Assembly (NCBI GenBank): GCA_964560855.1
Contig: CAZLLU010000015.1
Coordinates: 1 to 17,938, forward strand
Reading direction: 5' to 3'
Length of the DNA stretch: 17,938 nt
DNA from: CAJBLF01 sp964560855
Lineage (GTDB): Bacteria > Patescibacteriota > Gracilibacteria > Absconditabacterales > Absconditicoccaceae
Shown here: positions 1-8,160 of the stretch, piece by piece
Layout: each line of letters starts with the position of its first letter
How positions within the stretch are numbered: the first letter of the stretch is position 1
Translations under genes and position numbers: made by a program
Notes under the pieces: generated by a model
What the model saw: only the letters and a program-made list of their open reading frames with translations
Told to the model about the DNA's origin: nothing
Databases searched by the model: none

Positions 1-7
1 ATCAGTC

Positions 8-559
8 ATGATCATCACGATGTCAGGGAAGGCAGGAAGCGGAAAAGGAACGGTTGCGAAGATATTGTCAGAGAAATTAGGATATGAACATATCTCTATT
101 GGAAATATGAAAAGGGAATTGGCTACCCAGATGTGAATGACTATTTCCGAATTCAATGCTTTGTGAGAATTGCCTGAAAATAAAGAAACCTTTGATCTCA
201 AATATGAAGACTATCAGAAAAATCTGGATGTGAATTCTGGTATTATCTTGGATAGCAGGTTGGGATTTTATTGTCAACCAAATGCATTCAAGGTCTATCT
301 TGATGTCAGTGATGAAGAGGCAGCGAGAAGAATTTTCGGCGATAAAGAGAGAAGTTGAGATGCATATAATTCACTGCAAGCAGTTCAGGAAGCAACCCAA
401 AAAAGGAATGCAGATGACATTCAAAGATTCAAAGAATTGTATCATATAGATCTTAGCGATAAAGCTAATTTCGATTTGGTTGTCGATACGGACGGAAAGA
501 GTCCTCAGGAAGTGGCGGAGGAGATTATAGAGAAATTTAATGAGTTTAAAGTTTTATAG
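8..559 (+). CDS. cmk: Cytidylate kinase, archaeal/AAA_17-type (CMP kinase)
   Basis: Probably phosphorylates CMP/dCMP to the diphosphate with ATP in the cytoplasm. The 183-residue product starts MIITMSGKAGSGKGT, a Walker A loop at residues 6-14, immediately after a first beta strand, as in short cytidylate kinases. Further family-like segments are YEHISIGNM, a YQKNLD substrate-lid stretch, FKVYLDV, the RNADD region and a C-terminal FDLVVDTDGKS. The ATG at 8 is chosen over the ATG at 20 because it supplies the first strand before the P-loop. Three in-frame TGA codons (134, 164, 356) are read as Gly; under the standard code the gene would be in four pieces. The stop is TAG. No ribosome binding site can be judged because the window begins only 7 bases upstream. 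A related small P-loop kinase is the main alternative. Confidence 0.82.
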
Positions 560-775
560 GGTTTTTTGTTATTGCTCCAAAAATTAACAAAACAATCTAG
601 TCAGATATAATCCCAATAAATTTTGGAAAAATTTTTGTTATATATCTGATGCGGTATGAGAGTATAAAAATGCTTGTTTTTTAAAAAAAACATAAAAATT
701 TAGTCTAGAGCGGTTATAAAATTGTATATTAGGTTATAGCAGTATGCTATGATTTAATATTTAAAGAACATTTAA
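560..775. other. Non-coding gap with a 49-nt inverted repeat
   Basis: This AT-rich spacer follows the cytidylate kinase gene. It contains a perfect 9-bp inverted repeat, TCAGATATA at 601-609 and TATATCTGA at 641-649. An inner CCAA/TTGG and ATAA/TTAT pairing lies within the 31-nt loop, so the element could fold as a long hairpin in RNA or cruciform in DNA. It lacks a G+C-rich stem, so it does not look like a standard terminator. No tRNA, riboswitch or other gene was recognised here. Confidence 0.4.
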
Positions 776-919
776 ATGTGAAAAGTGAAATTTTTGGCTA
801 TTGATCATGTTGTTTGTGCAGTAAAGACAGATGAGTATGATTGGACAGATAATGAACAATTATATAATGAAGCCTGTAACTATAAATTAAATGGAGATGT
901 AGCATCTCCCTATTATTAA
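776..919 (+). CDS. Possible small ORF, 47 codons, unknown
   Basis: Read with UGA as Gly, an ORF runs from ATG (776) through an immediate TGA codon to TAA at 917, giving MGKVKFLAIDHVVCAV and onward to a C terminus in ASPYY. No family is recognised. Support is weak: it fills a gap between two genes, its composition is plausible for protein, and a terminator hairpin follows 5 nt after the stop. It could be a genuine microprotein, a degraded remnant, or chance. It is invisible under the standard code because TGA is codon 2. Confidence 0.3.
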
Positions 920-924
920 AAATA

Positions 925-958
925 GGGATGGTCTCGACCATCCCCTACAGGTTTTTTT
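925..958 (+). terminator. Rho-independent terminator
   Basis: GGGATGGT (925-932) pairs with ACCATCCC (937-944) around a CTCG tetraloop. A T run at 952-958 follows after a short CCTACAG spacer. It ends the rightward transcript from the cytidylate kinase region or the small ORF before the leftward hflX gene. The 6-nt gap between stem and T run makes it less than ideal. Confidence 0.55.
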
Positions 959-990
959 CGTTATTAGTATTTTGTAATGTAGCAAGATGG

Positions 991-1011
991 ATTCCCAATC
1001 AAGTTGGGAAT
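991..1011. repeat. Short perfect palindromic hairpin, REP-like
   Basis: ATTCCCAA (991-998) and TTGGGAAT (1004-1011) form an 8-bp stem with loop TCAAG, followed by GACGC. A similar unit, ATCCCC/GGGGAT followed by GACGC, occurs at 7451-7468. The shared stem-plus-GACGC arrangement suggests a dispersed short repeat. This copy lies just beyond the 3' end of hflX. Confidence 0.45.
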
Positions 1012-1026
1012 GACGCATTCACTGTC

Positions 1027-2148
1027 TTACAAATTTTCTATTATCGCTGTTTTGATATCTTCCAAATTAGTTCCTTCTTTCACCGATACTCGGACATTTC
1101 CTTTTTCAGGGAAATGTTTTTTGATTTCGGCTAATTGTATTTTATCCAAAAGATCTATTTTATTGAAGACTAAAATCCTCTTCTGCTTTGCTCCTATTTC
1201 ATTTAAAATATGGTTTACGACTTCAATCCTTTCGTTGATGAACGGGTCGGAAGCGTCGATAACGTGGAGAAGTAAGTCAGATTCAATACTGTCTTCCAAG
1301 GTAGAGGAAAATGATTTGACGAGTTTGGGAGGAAGATCGCGAATAAATCCGATCGTGTCGTTGAGTAGTACTTCCTTTCCCTCTCAGGTTTCTTTATTTT
1401 TGAAAATATAGACTTTACCTACATGAGTACCGAGGGTTGCAAAGAGTTTATTTTCGGCGAGAATACCTTTTCTCGTCATAGCGTTTAAGAGCGAGGATTT
1501 TCCGGTGTTCGTGTATCCGACAATTCCTACGGTTGGCATCCCCTTTTTGATTCTCGCATCCCTATGGAGTTTGCGCATTTTTTCGTATTCTTTGAGCTCT
1601 CTTTCTATCTGGAGGACTTTTTCTTTCAAGTGCCTTTTCATCCTTTCCGTGTTGGTTTCTCCCAGACCTCTCATGGCTCCGGAACCTCCTCCTCACTGTC
1701 TTCCTAATTCTATTCCCATACCATAAATTCTCGGACCCATATGCCTGATTGCTGCCAATTCAACTTGCAGCCTCGATTCCATGCTGGTGGCGTGTTTATC
1801 GAAGATTTTCAAAATCAGATCCACTCTATCTCGGATATCTATTCAAAATGGGCGGAGTTTTTCTTGGATGTAGAAAATCTGTCTTGGTTTAAGGATATTT
1901 CCAATAATTAGTGTATTTGCTCCCAATCTTTGCATCTCAAAAATAATTTCTTCCAATTTTCCTTTCCCGACATAGGTTCTATGATCTGGTTCTTGTTTTT
2001 TCTGATATTTCTGGAGAATGACGATACCGCCGTAGGTATCTACGAGATTTTCCAATTCGCGCATTCTATCTGTCAAAATATCCATATTGGTATCTTTGGT
2101 GACGACGTCCACGAGAAATGCTTTGAGCTGTTTACCTGTCTCTTCCAT
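1027..2148 (-). CDS. hflX: GTPase HflX
   Basis: Ribosome-associated GTPase of the Obg-HflX superfamily; in other bacteria it splits stalled or heat-damaged ribosomes. The 373-residue product has the N-terminal HflX domain (GIVILQKYQK, TYVGKGKLEEI), then the glycine-rich linker RQ-G-GGGSGAMRGLGETN around residues 150-165, and then the G domain. Visible G-domain motifs are G1 GYTNTGKSS (211-219), the G3 stretch NDTIGFIRDLP, and G4 NKIDLL. Three TGA codons (plus-strand TCA at 1384, 1693 and 1843) read as Gly. The one at 1693 is the first glycine of the family RQGGG motif, which directly supports UGA=Gly. The stop is TAA. The gene stands alone on the minus strand and a plausible promoter lies upstream. 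Length is slightly short for the family, consistent with a reduced C-terminal region. Confidence 0.93.
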
Positions 2149-2180
2149 AAAGAACGATAAAATGATGAAATGAATTTAGC

Positions 2181-2208
2181 TTAAAGTTTAAAGCCTAAAG
2201 TTTAAAGC
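2181..2208. repeat. 14-bp tandem direct repeat
   Basis: TTAAAGTTTAAAGC (2181-2194) is followed directly by CTAAAGTTTAAAGC (2195-2208), differing only at the first base. It lies in the 5' untranslated stretch of hflX on the minus strand. Function unknown. Confidence 0.6.
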
Positions 2209-2238
2209 TGTAATGTGGTTAATTAGTTGTTTTGTGTT

Positions 2239-2266
2239 TTTATATAGTAGTTATTGGTTTGGTAAA
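2239..2266 (-). promoter_or_regulatory. Candidate hflX promoter
   Basis: On the minus strand TTTACC (plus 2261-2266) is separated by 16 nt from TATAAA (plus 2239-2244), a reasonable sigma-70-like pair about 90 nt upstream of the hflX ATG. The -35 matches the consensus only partly. Confidence 0.35.
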
Positions 2267-2384
2267 AGGCAAGAAGAAAAGATATAATTGAAAATTTTTT
2301 CGGGACGTGTTTTAACCTCACCTCTGTCCCCTCTCTACGAAGTGGAGAGTGGTGAAAATTTGGGAAAGTTTTCTCTCTTTTTAA

Positions 2385-2412
2385 TTGACTTTTGTATGAA
2401 AAAATATATAAA
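2385..2412 (+). promoter_or_regulatory. Sigma-70-like promoter of the downstream membrane protein gene
   Basis: TTGACT (2385-2390), 16-nt spacer, TATAAA (2407-2412). It is the first unit of a heptamer repeat, so later copies offer alternative -10 boxes at increasing spacing. It lies about 30 nt upstream of the ATG at 2444. The same TTGACT-N16-TATAGA layout occurs before the Cys-rich gene. Confidence 0.6.
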
Positions 2413-2434
2413 ATATAAAATATAAAATATAAAA
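2407..2434 (+). repeat. TATAAAA heptamer x4 in a promoter
   Basis: Four perfect tandem copies of TATAAAA occupy 2407-2434, overlapping the -10 region and leading into the start codon of the gene at 2444. Copy-number change would alter the distance between promoter and start codon in 7-bp steps. Confidence 0.8.
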
Positions 2435-2443
2435 AAAGAAATT

Positions 2444-3163
2444 ATGAAAAAAATAAAATTTATTATTAGTGTGATACTGTTAACAGTATCATCTGTAGTT
2501 CTTTCACAGACAGAAAAAACATATCCTATTGATGTTCAAGGTAATATACCTGAAAAAAAGGTTAATACAAAAGAGGTGCAATTATGTTTTGAATCTGATG
2601 TACCAGAACTTACTGATCAGCAAGTTTCCCAACTTCAGAAAGATGGAAAAATACAAGTCAGTGAAAAAAAAATCAAAGGACGATATGAACAAGGTATTTT
2701 GTTTTATGTTCCTCGAGTAGAGGCGGATAGCTGCTTTTTAAAAGATAATATTGTATCTTATCAAGGATATTCTCAAAAGAATGAATCGAGAATGTTTAGT
2801 TGGTGGTATTTATCGATATTTTTGAGTATTTTTTTTATGATAATGATTCAAATTACCTTTTATGAATGCGTTAGTTTACGTGAGTCTTTTTATGCGTTTA
2901 TATCTTTCCGTATTTATGTAGCTTTCTTTGTGTTATCATTATTATTCGCTATTGCATTTGTGTTTTTCCATGTATTTGTGTTTTTCTGTACGTTATCATT
3001 TATATTTGCTTGCGGTTGTATTCTATTTATGATTTTGTTTTTAATTATGCTTATTAACGGCATATTAAATGGCAAATTTACGAAAAAAAGATTAATCACA
3101 CTAATAATTATATATTATGTGTGGATGATCGCTAATTGTATTCTTTTCTATTTGCAAATATAA
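2444..3163 (+). CDS. Predicted secreted/membrane protein, unknown, C-terminal four-TM region
   Basis: The 239-residue product is not assigned to a family. It begins with a signal-like segment (residues 1-21, KK then a hydrophobic run to VVLSQ). A polar exported region of about 95 residues follows, containing two cysteines (CFES, DSCF) that could form a disulfide. The C-terminal half has about four membrane spans (roughly 119-140, 153-175, 177-203, 216-238). No in-frame TGA occurs and the stop is TAA. It has its own promoter and a strong terminator, so it is a monocistronic unit. The heptamer repeat just upstream suggests variable expression. An ECF-like or BatD/stator-like domain layout is conceivable, but no motif supports one. 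Confidence 0.75.
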   Translation: MKKIKFIISVILLTVSSVVLSQTEKTYPIDVQGNIPEKKVNTKEVQLCFESDVPELTDQQVSQLQKDGKIQVSEKKIKGRYEQGILFYVPRVEADSCFLKDNIVSYQGYSQKNESRMFSWWYLSIFLSIFFMIMIQITFYECVSLRESFYAFISFRIYVAFFVLSLLFAIAFVFFHVFVFFCTLSFIFACGCILFMILFLIMLINGILNGKFTKKRLITLIIIYYVWMIANCILFYLQI

Positions 3164-3170
3164 ATTATAG

Positions 3171-3200
3171 AGATCTCTCGGTTCGGGAGATCTTTTTTTT
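3171..3200 (+). terminator. Strong Rho-independent terminator
   Basis: AGATCTC (3171-3177) pairs with GAGATCT (3187-3193), with additional TC/GG pairing inside, followed by a run of eight T (3193-3200). It begins 7 nt after the stop of the 239-residue membrane protein. Confidence 0.85.
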
Positions 3201-3285
3201 GTTGGGAAAAATTTTCTTGTGATGTGTTTTAACACCGCTAAAGAACTGGCATACTCCAATGTTTCTAATTTTTCAAGAAAAGTGG

Positions 3286-3318
3286 GATAGTCGAAAATAT
3301 TGTGATAGTCGAAAATAT
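3286..3318. repeat. 15-bp direct repeats at 18-bp period upstream of rny
   Basis: GATAGTCGAAAATAT occurs at 3286-3300 and again at 3304-3318, an exact repeat with 18-bp spacing. A degraded third unit (AATAGTC) follows. It lies about 130 bp upstream of rny and could bind a dimeric regulator on one helix face, or be a simple duplication. Confidence 0.6.
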
Positions 3319-3447
3319 CGTGAAAATAGTCAGATATGTATATATTAAAAAAAATTTCATTATGTAGTTTTGGTTGAAACTTATTCCATAAATCATATAC
3401 TCATCCCACAGAACTCATTTTTTTATACTATAAATTATTTTATTCGC

Positions 3448-4950
3448 ATGGATATTCTAAGTATTGTTCTGATCGTCGTGGCTCTTGGGCTAGGATGAGC
3501 AGTGGGGTTTTATGGCTACAAGAGAACCCTAACACAGAAGGCATTGGACTTCAAAAAGAAGATGGAAAAAGTGAAAGAAATCGAGGAAGAATTATTGGAA
3601 AATGCAAAAAAGAAGGCAGAAAAAGTATTGGAAGTGGCAGAAGAAAAAGCTCAGAAGATCGAAACCCAAAGATTAGAGAAGATGGAAGTGATCCAAAATA
3701 GGTTGCTTGCCAGAGAAGAAAAAATGGACGAAAAGCTTGAAAAATTGGAGCAAGAAAAACTCAAATTGACGGAGAAACAGAAAGAAATGGATTCAATTAT
3801 CGTGGAACAGACCAATAAGATCGCTGAGATAGCAAAATTGACCAAAGAAGAGGCAAAGGAACAATTGTTCGCTCAGGTCGAAAAAGACTATCAAAAGGAT
3901 ATGGTCCAATTCGTTGAAAAACTCAAGACCATAACTAAGGAAGAAGCGGACAAAGAGGCTGCTCATATTGTCGCTCAGGCATTACCGAGAATTGCGGTCG
4001 AAAGTGTTGATGAATTCACTTCCAGGACTATTGATCTACCAAATGAGGATATCAAAGGTAAATTGATCGGAAGAGAAGGAAGGAATATCTGATTCTTTGA
4101 AAAGATGACCGGTGTGGAACTTATCGTTGATGATACTCCGTTGACGGTCAGACTTTCATCATTTGACAGCGAGAAGAGATATATCGCTGCTACTATGTTG
4201 CAAAAATTGATCAAGGATGGAAGAATTAATCCATTCTATATAGAGAAGACTTATAACGAGGTGGTCGCTGATCTCCAGAATATGCTTGTCCAAAAAGGAA
4301 AGGAAGCGTTGGCTATCCTCAATATCCCTATGATGAAACCAGATTTGGTAAAAATGATCGGACAATATTATCTCAGATATAGCTATGGACAGAATCTTCG
4401 GCAGCATAGTATCGAGGTTGCTAAGGTCTCTGAAGCTATCGCTACGGAATTATGATTAGATCCAGGTTTGGCTAAGAAAGCCGGACTTTTCCATGATATC
4501 GGAAAGATCGTTGCAAACACTGGTGAATCTCATGCCGCTATCGGAGCTGAAGTGCTCAAAAAGATGGGTATGGATCCTGTCATCATCAATGCCGCTGAAG
4601 CGCATCATTATGATGTGCCTATCAACCATCCAATCGCTTGGATAGTCGCAGCAGCAGATGCTATATCCGCTTCTAGACCTGGTGCGAGATTCAATACTAA
4701 AGATCTCTTCATTGAGAAAATGGGAGAATTGGAAAAACTAATCTACGATATTCCTGGTATCGATAAAGTACATATTATGCAAGCTGGAAGAGAAATTATG
4801 GTTTATGTCAATCCAAAAGAAATCTCAGATAACGATTTGGAAAAACTTTTGAAAACTATCGGAGAGAAAATTGAGGAGAAACTTGATTATCCTGGTATTA
4901 TCAGGGTTACTGGAATTAGAGAGACGAAAATTATAGAATTCTTAAGATAA
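3448..4950 (+). CDS. rny: Ribonuclease Y
   Basis: Membrane-anchored endoribonuclease that initiates mRNA decay. The 500-residue product has the full RNase Y layout. There is an N-terminal membrane span (residues ~2-24), then a long charged coiled coil (~30-175) rich in E, K and Q, then a KH domain with IGREGRNIG and TGVELIVDDTP. The HD domain follows, with RQHSIEVA, LFHDIGK (H349, D350), EAHH and the AAADA aspartate, and the tail ends IRETKIIEFLR. Three TGA codons (3496, 4090, 4453) are read as Gly; the second falls just after GREGRNI in the KH loop. The ATG at 3448 gives the membrane anchor; later starts would lose it. Length is close to the family's ~510-520. It heads a rightward group with the Lgt-like and baseplate-J-like genes, although a dispersed repeat separates it from the next gene. 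Confidence 0.96.
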
Positions 4951-4952
4951 TA

Positions 4953-5077
4953 AATTAATGAATAGTGAATAATTAATAATGAAGGATTTTGTTTTTGTAT
5001 GAACTATTGTGGGTTTACTTTAGTATATAAGGAGATATTCATACATTATTCATTGTTAATTTTTAATTATTAATTAC
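4953..5077. repeat. Dispersed intergenic inverted repeat, family 1, copy A
   Basis: AT-rich outer arms, built from AATGAATA/AATAATGAA on the left and ACATTATTCATT plus TTAATTATTAATT on the right, flank a core containing GAACTATTGT. The same arms and a CTATTGT core recur at 10683-10810 and 12376-12495. This copy occupies essentially the whole gap between rny and the Lgt-like gene. The inner hairpin is less well preserved than in the other two. Confidence 0.6.
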
Positions 5078-5081
5078 TTGT

Positions 5082-5861
5082 ATGTATCCGTATATCATCT
5101 TGCGATGATCTAAATTCTATCTCACGGGGATAGGCATTATTGTCTCATTTCTCGTGTTTCTCGGTATCGCTCGGCATCTCACTAAGAGATATCATCAAAA
5201 TTTCCGGAAACTGTTTTATCGGTTACCGTTCTTGATTGTGATGACCTATTTTATTGGTTCGTACGCTAATTTCATTTTTGATGTCGGTATTTTCCCTACC
5301 AATGGATCTGAGCTCGTTCAGCTCGTCTCTCCGTATGGATATAAATTCCATTTCATAGGATTGCTTATCGGAATATTTATTTCGATTTCCGTATTCCTCA
5401 AAAAAATTGTTAGGGTAGAAAACAAAAAAGTCCGATCAGATATATTATTCTTTTCTCTCACGCTTTCGCTGGTTCCATTGTGACTTTTCCTTTTGATGGG
5501 CGATAATTTTATAGGAATGCCTACGGATACGTGGTTGGGTATCAAATCCCTTCATTCCGATAGTCAGCGGAATAAGTTCTCCCTAGTCTATCCAATCTGA
5601 TTATTCCTTTCTTTGGGATCGCTCTTTATTGCACTCTATATCAAGATCATCAAGAAAAAGAAATTTGGTTATGGTATGCTCGGATTCGTTATTATCTTGT
5701 TGTTTATAAGTATTATCCTTTTGCTTCAGCAATATTCTAGACATGCAGTATTCTCCTTAGGAAATATCGTCTTTGATATAAAACAATATTCAGCATGGAT
5801 TGTTGCCGCTCTTTGTTATTTTATATTCAGGAGATGGCAAAAGGTCCCTGATCTTCAATAA
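5082..5861 (+). CDS. Divergent prolipoprotein diacylglyceryl transferase-like (Lgt-like) membrane protein
   Basis: The 259-residue, multi-span product has Lgt length and topology. The segment GDNFIGMPTDTWLGI aligns by eye with the Lgt signature GNFxNxExxGRPTDLPWGI. LVSPYGYKFHFIGLLIG corresponds to the region of SGGLSFHGGLIGG, and FSLVYPIGLFLSLG to the HPxQLYE region. Lgt transfers diacylglycerol to the lipobox cysteine of prolipoproteins. Several residues usual in active enzymes (the Arg of GRxGN, the Glu after it, the HGG glycines) look replaced, so activity is uncertain. Three TGA codons (5106, 5481, 5598) read as Gly. A separate lspA at 8898-9320 shows the lipoprotein pathway exists in the genome. 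A non-enzymatic Lgt-fold protein working with the next gene is an alternative. Confidence 0.55.
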
Positions 5862-5902
5862 AAACAAAAATCTTGTTTTATAGTCTCTAGCATCAAGTAT
5901 AT

Positions 5903-7447
5903 ATGAAGTTATTTTTCCTCAAGGAACATAGTTTATACAAAATATTCAAAACGATAGAGAAAGTCCCCAACGGGAGGACTATCCATATTTATATCGATCC
6001 TGAACACTCTTTTTTCGATAATGAGCGGTGGGGTAAGGAAATCAAGGAACTCCTCCAGAAGAAAAATATCAATGCTCTATTTGTCACTAAGACTGAAAAA
6101 TCCAAATATTTTTTCACGAGCCTTGGACTCAATGTCCTCCATCAGGAAAAACACAAAATTATCAAATATCTGAGACTTGCTTACGACTTTTTTTTCAATA
6201 TCAAGAAATTCCATCTTCAGGTCTATACCAAGAAAAACTATATTTTCTATGTCGTGTTTGGCTTCGAGATTCTTTTCATCTTGGTTATCCTCTATCTTCT
6301 TTATTCATTGATTCTTCCGAGTACGTGTATCGATATCATACCGACTAGCCAGATAGAGAGTGTTATTTATAATTTCCGTTATTATCCGTTCTCTAATAGT
6401 CAATTTGAAAATGAGACGAGATATCTTTCCTTGCCATATTATACCGGCTATATCGATTATAAATACGATATGACTATCAGTACGGCGAATATCAAATATA
6501 TCCAACAACCATCACAAGGTACTGTCGAAGTTATCAATAAAATCCCTAAAGATTACACGTTTATCAAAGATACGAGATTTGTTACCGATGATGGTCGTCA
6601 GTTTCAAGCACTATCTGATTTTACTGTGCCACAGGGTACTGAAGCTAATCCAGGTAAGGTAGTGATTACCCTCAAGGCTATGGAACAAGATATCAATGGT
6701 ACGCTCATGGGTTCAAGGGGAAATGTTGTTGAAGGTACAAAAGTCTTTATTAAAAATATGAAAAATAGCTATTATTCCCAGAATATCTATGGCACTGTTC
6801 TCGATGGGTTTTCTGGTGGAAATCTCCAGTCCGAAGGTGTAGTCTCCGTCAAGGATATTGCTATCCTCTCTTGAAAACTTGTAGATTCCCTCTATAAACA
6901 GAAACTCAATATCATCTTCAATAACTTCAAATCACCGGATACCATGGTCCTCAATTTTGATTCATTGGTCTCTACTCAAATCAAGGATATTCAAATCAAA
7001 AATGTTCCCGGAGAAAAAACACCACTACTCAAATGATCTATTATAGCTCGTTTCAATTTCCGCTATATCAAAAAAACTGATCTTCTGGATGTCGTAGATA
7101 AATATGTTAAGCAGAGACTTTATGATAAAATGAAGGTATTTCAGTTGGATACTTCTTCTATAGTGTTCTTCAAAGATATGAAGCAGGAGACGTGAGATAT
7201 CTATATCATCCCTACCAAGGTTGATATCAAACAGAGCTATGATTTTACCAAAGATATCAACAATATCCTCCCTGACATGAAAGAACGTATTACATGATTG
7301 GGTGAAGAAAAAGCTAGGGAAGTCCTCTTTTCTTATCCAGAAATTTCCTCTTTTGATATCATCATCAGACCTCCTCGGTATACAACGGTCTCCAAGCTAA
7401 AATCCAGGATAAAAGTTTCTATAGATGGTAAAACGATAAGAAAATAA
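5903..7447 (+). CDS. Baseplate J-like domain membrane protein, CPR type
   Basis: The 514-residue product starts with a soluble domain of about 100 residues (IHIYIDPEHSFFD, INALFVTKTEKS, FFTSLGLNVLH). That pattern resembles the N-terminal region of the large baseplate-J-like membrane proteins common in candidate-phyla genomes. One strong membrane span follows (113-138), then a long beta-rich extracytoplasmic region. The segment QGTVEVINKIPKDYTFIKDT, with TRFVTDDGRQFQ and FTVPQGT, matches the baseplate-J pattern GTVTxxN..., TRFxTxDG...F and VTIPAG. Function in these organisms is not established; a role in a cell-envelope or contraction-like assembly is inferred only from the domain. Four TGA codons (6872, 7034, 7193, 7295) read as Gly; stop TAA. 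It lies 42 bp after the Lgt-like gene and is probably co-transcribed. Confidence 0.6.
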
Positions 7448-7450
7448 AAA

Positions 7451-7468
7451 ATCCCCTTATTCGGGGAT
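7451..7468. repeat. Short hairpin ATCCCC/GGGGAT, possible minus-strand terminator
   Basis: ATCCCC (7451-7456) and GGGGAT (7463-7468) flank TTATTC, and GACGC follows as in the hairpin at 991-1011. On the minus strand the stem is followed by a T-rich run (complement of 7441-7450), so it can terminate leftward transcripts. On the plus strand no T run follows, so it is a weak terminator for the gene ending at 7447. Confidence 0.5.
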
Positions 7469-7673
7469 GACGCTATAGTGTTGTTTAATAGATTGGTGGC
7501 TTGCTACAATAAAATCAGAAGGATACTAATATAGTTAATGGAGTTGTTTTGTTGACTAATGAATTTGGTCTCATTTTGTTGTTTTGAAACTATAATAGCA
7601 AAAACAATGTATATAAACTATTCATGTATGTTATGTGCAATTCAAAAAATATTTTATTAATTTTACAATAAGT

Positions 7674-7922
7674 ATGAAAAATGCAGACAACACTCCACTT
7701 GATTACTCTGATAATAGAATCTAGGTTTGTTTTGAAATAGGCGGAAAAAGCTTTTTAACAGCGAACATTTTTTTAGAAATAATTGACTTTATCACTGAAA
7801 AAGATATTTCTGAAGAAGAAAATAGATTTAATCTATTTATCTGCAACTAGCATATTCCTGAAGTGGTAAAAATTCTTGAAAAAGAGAATATAGGTATTTA
7901 CCAAATTATTAGAGTTAAATAA
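7674..7922 (+). pseudogene. Small ORF interrupted by two in-frame TAG codons
   Basis: From ATG 7674 to TAA 7920 there are 82 codons in one frame with no shift, interrupted by TAG at 7722 and at 7848. The segments read like real protein on both sides: VCFEIGGKSFLTANIFLEII and then HIPEVVKILEKENIGIYQ. TAG is a normal stop elsewhere in this window (the cytidylate kinase, DUF3955-like and glycosyltransferase genes), so the simplest reading is a pseudogene. Two TGG-to-TAG or CAG-to-TAG changes would give it. A gene borrowed from an element that reads TAG as Gln is the alternative. The family is not recognised. The next gene begins 23 bp downstream in the same direction. Confidence 0.5.
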
Positions 7923-7945
7923 TTTTATTTTTAAAATCCATAATT

Positions 7946-8152
7946 ATGAAAAAATCTTATCTTTTTGTCATCATTCCTTTTTTATTAGGAATCGCATGTT
8001 CAGTTGCCTACAAAATTAATGGACAGTATGTTGCAGCTGATGGTACACTTGTTGAGTCATTTGGCTTTATACCACTTGCCTTCTTTTTCTTCTTCATCGG
8101 AATTATTGCATTAATTATCATTGTCATAAGAGCAATAATAAAGAGAAAGTAG
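7946..8152 (+). CDS. DUF3955-like small membrane protein
   Basis: The 68-residue product has a first membrane span, MKKSYLFVIIPFLLGIACSV, then a short polar loop with NGQYVAADGTLVESFG. A second span follows (LAFFFFFIGIIALIIIVI) and a basic tail RAIIKRK. This two-span layout with a GQYV-DGTLVE loop is typical of DUF3955 proteins, whose function is unknown. No TGA; stop TAG. It follows the TAG-interrupted ORF by 23 bp and precedes a GC-richer, attC-like folded segment, so the pair may be an acquired unit. Confidence 0.7.
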   Translation: MKKSYLFVIIPFLLGIACSVAYKINGQYVAADGTLVESFGFIPLAFFFFFIGIIALIIIVIRAIIKRK

Positions 8153-8160
8153 ATATTTTT

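Noticed and set aside
928..1411. Plus-strand ORFs opposite hflX
   Set aside because: They are antisense shadows of a clearly recognisable GTPase gene.
2291..3235. Similar AAAATTTT...GTGTTTTAAC stretches near 2291-2320 and 3207-3235
   Set aside because: The match is short, imperfect and in AT-rich sequence; not enough to call a repeat family from two sites.
3448..4950. Apparent multi-fragment pseudogenes (rny and many others cut at TGA)
   Set aside because: The breaks are always TGA, the frame never shifts, and the pieces join into complete family-length proteins with Gly at the junctions; this is recoding, not decay.
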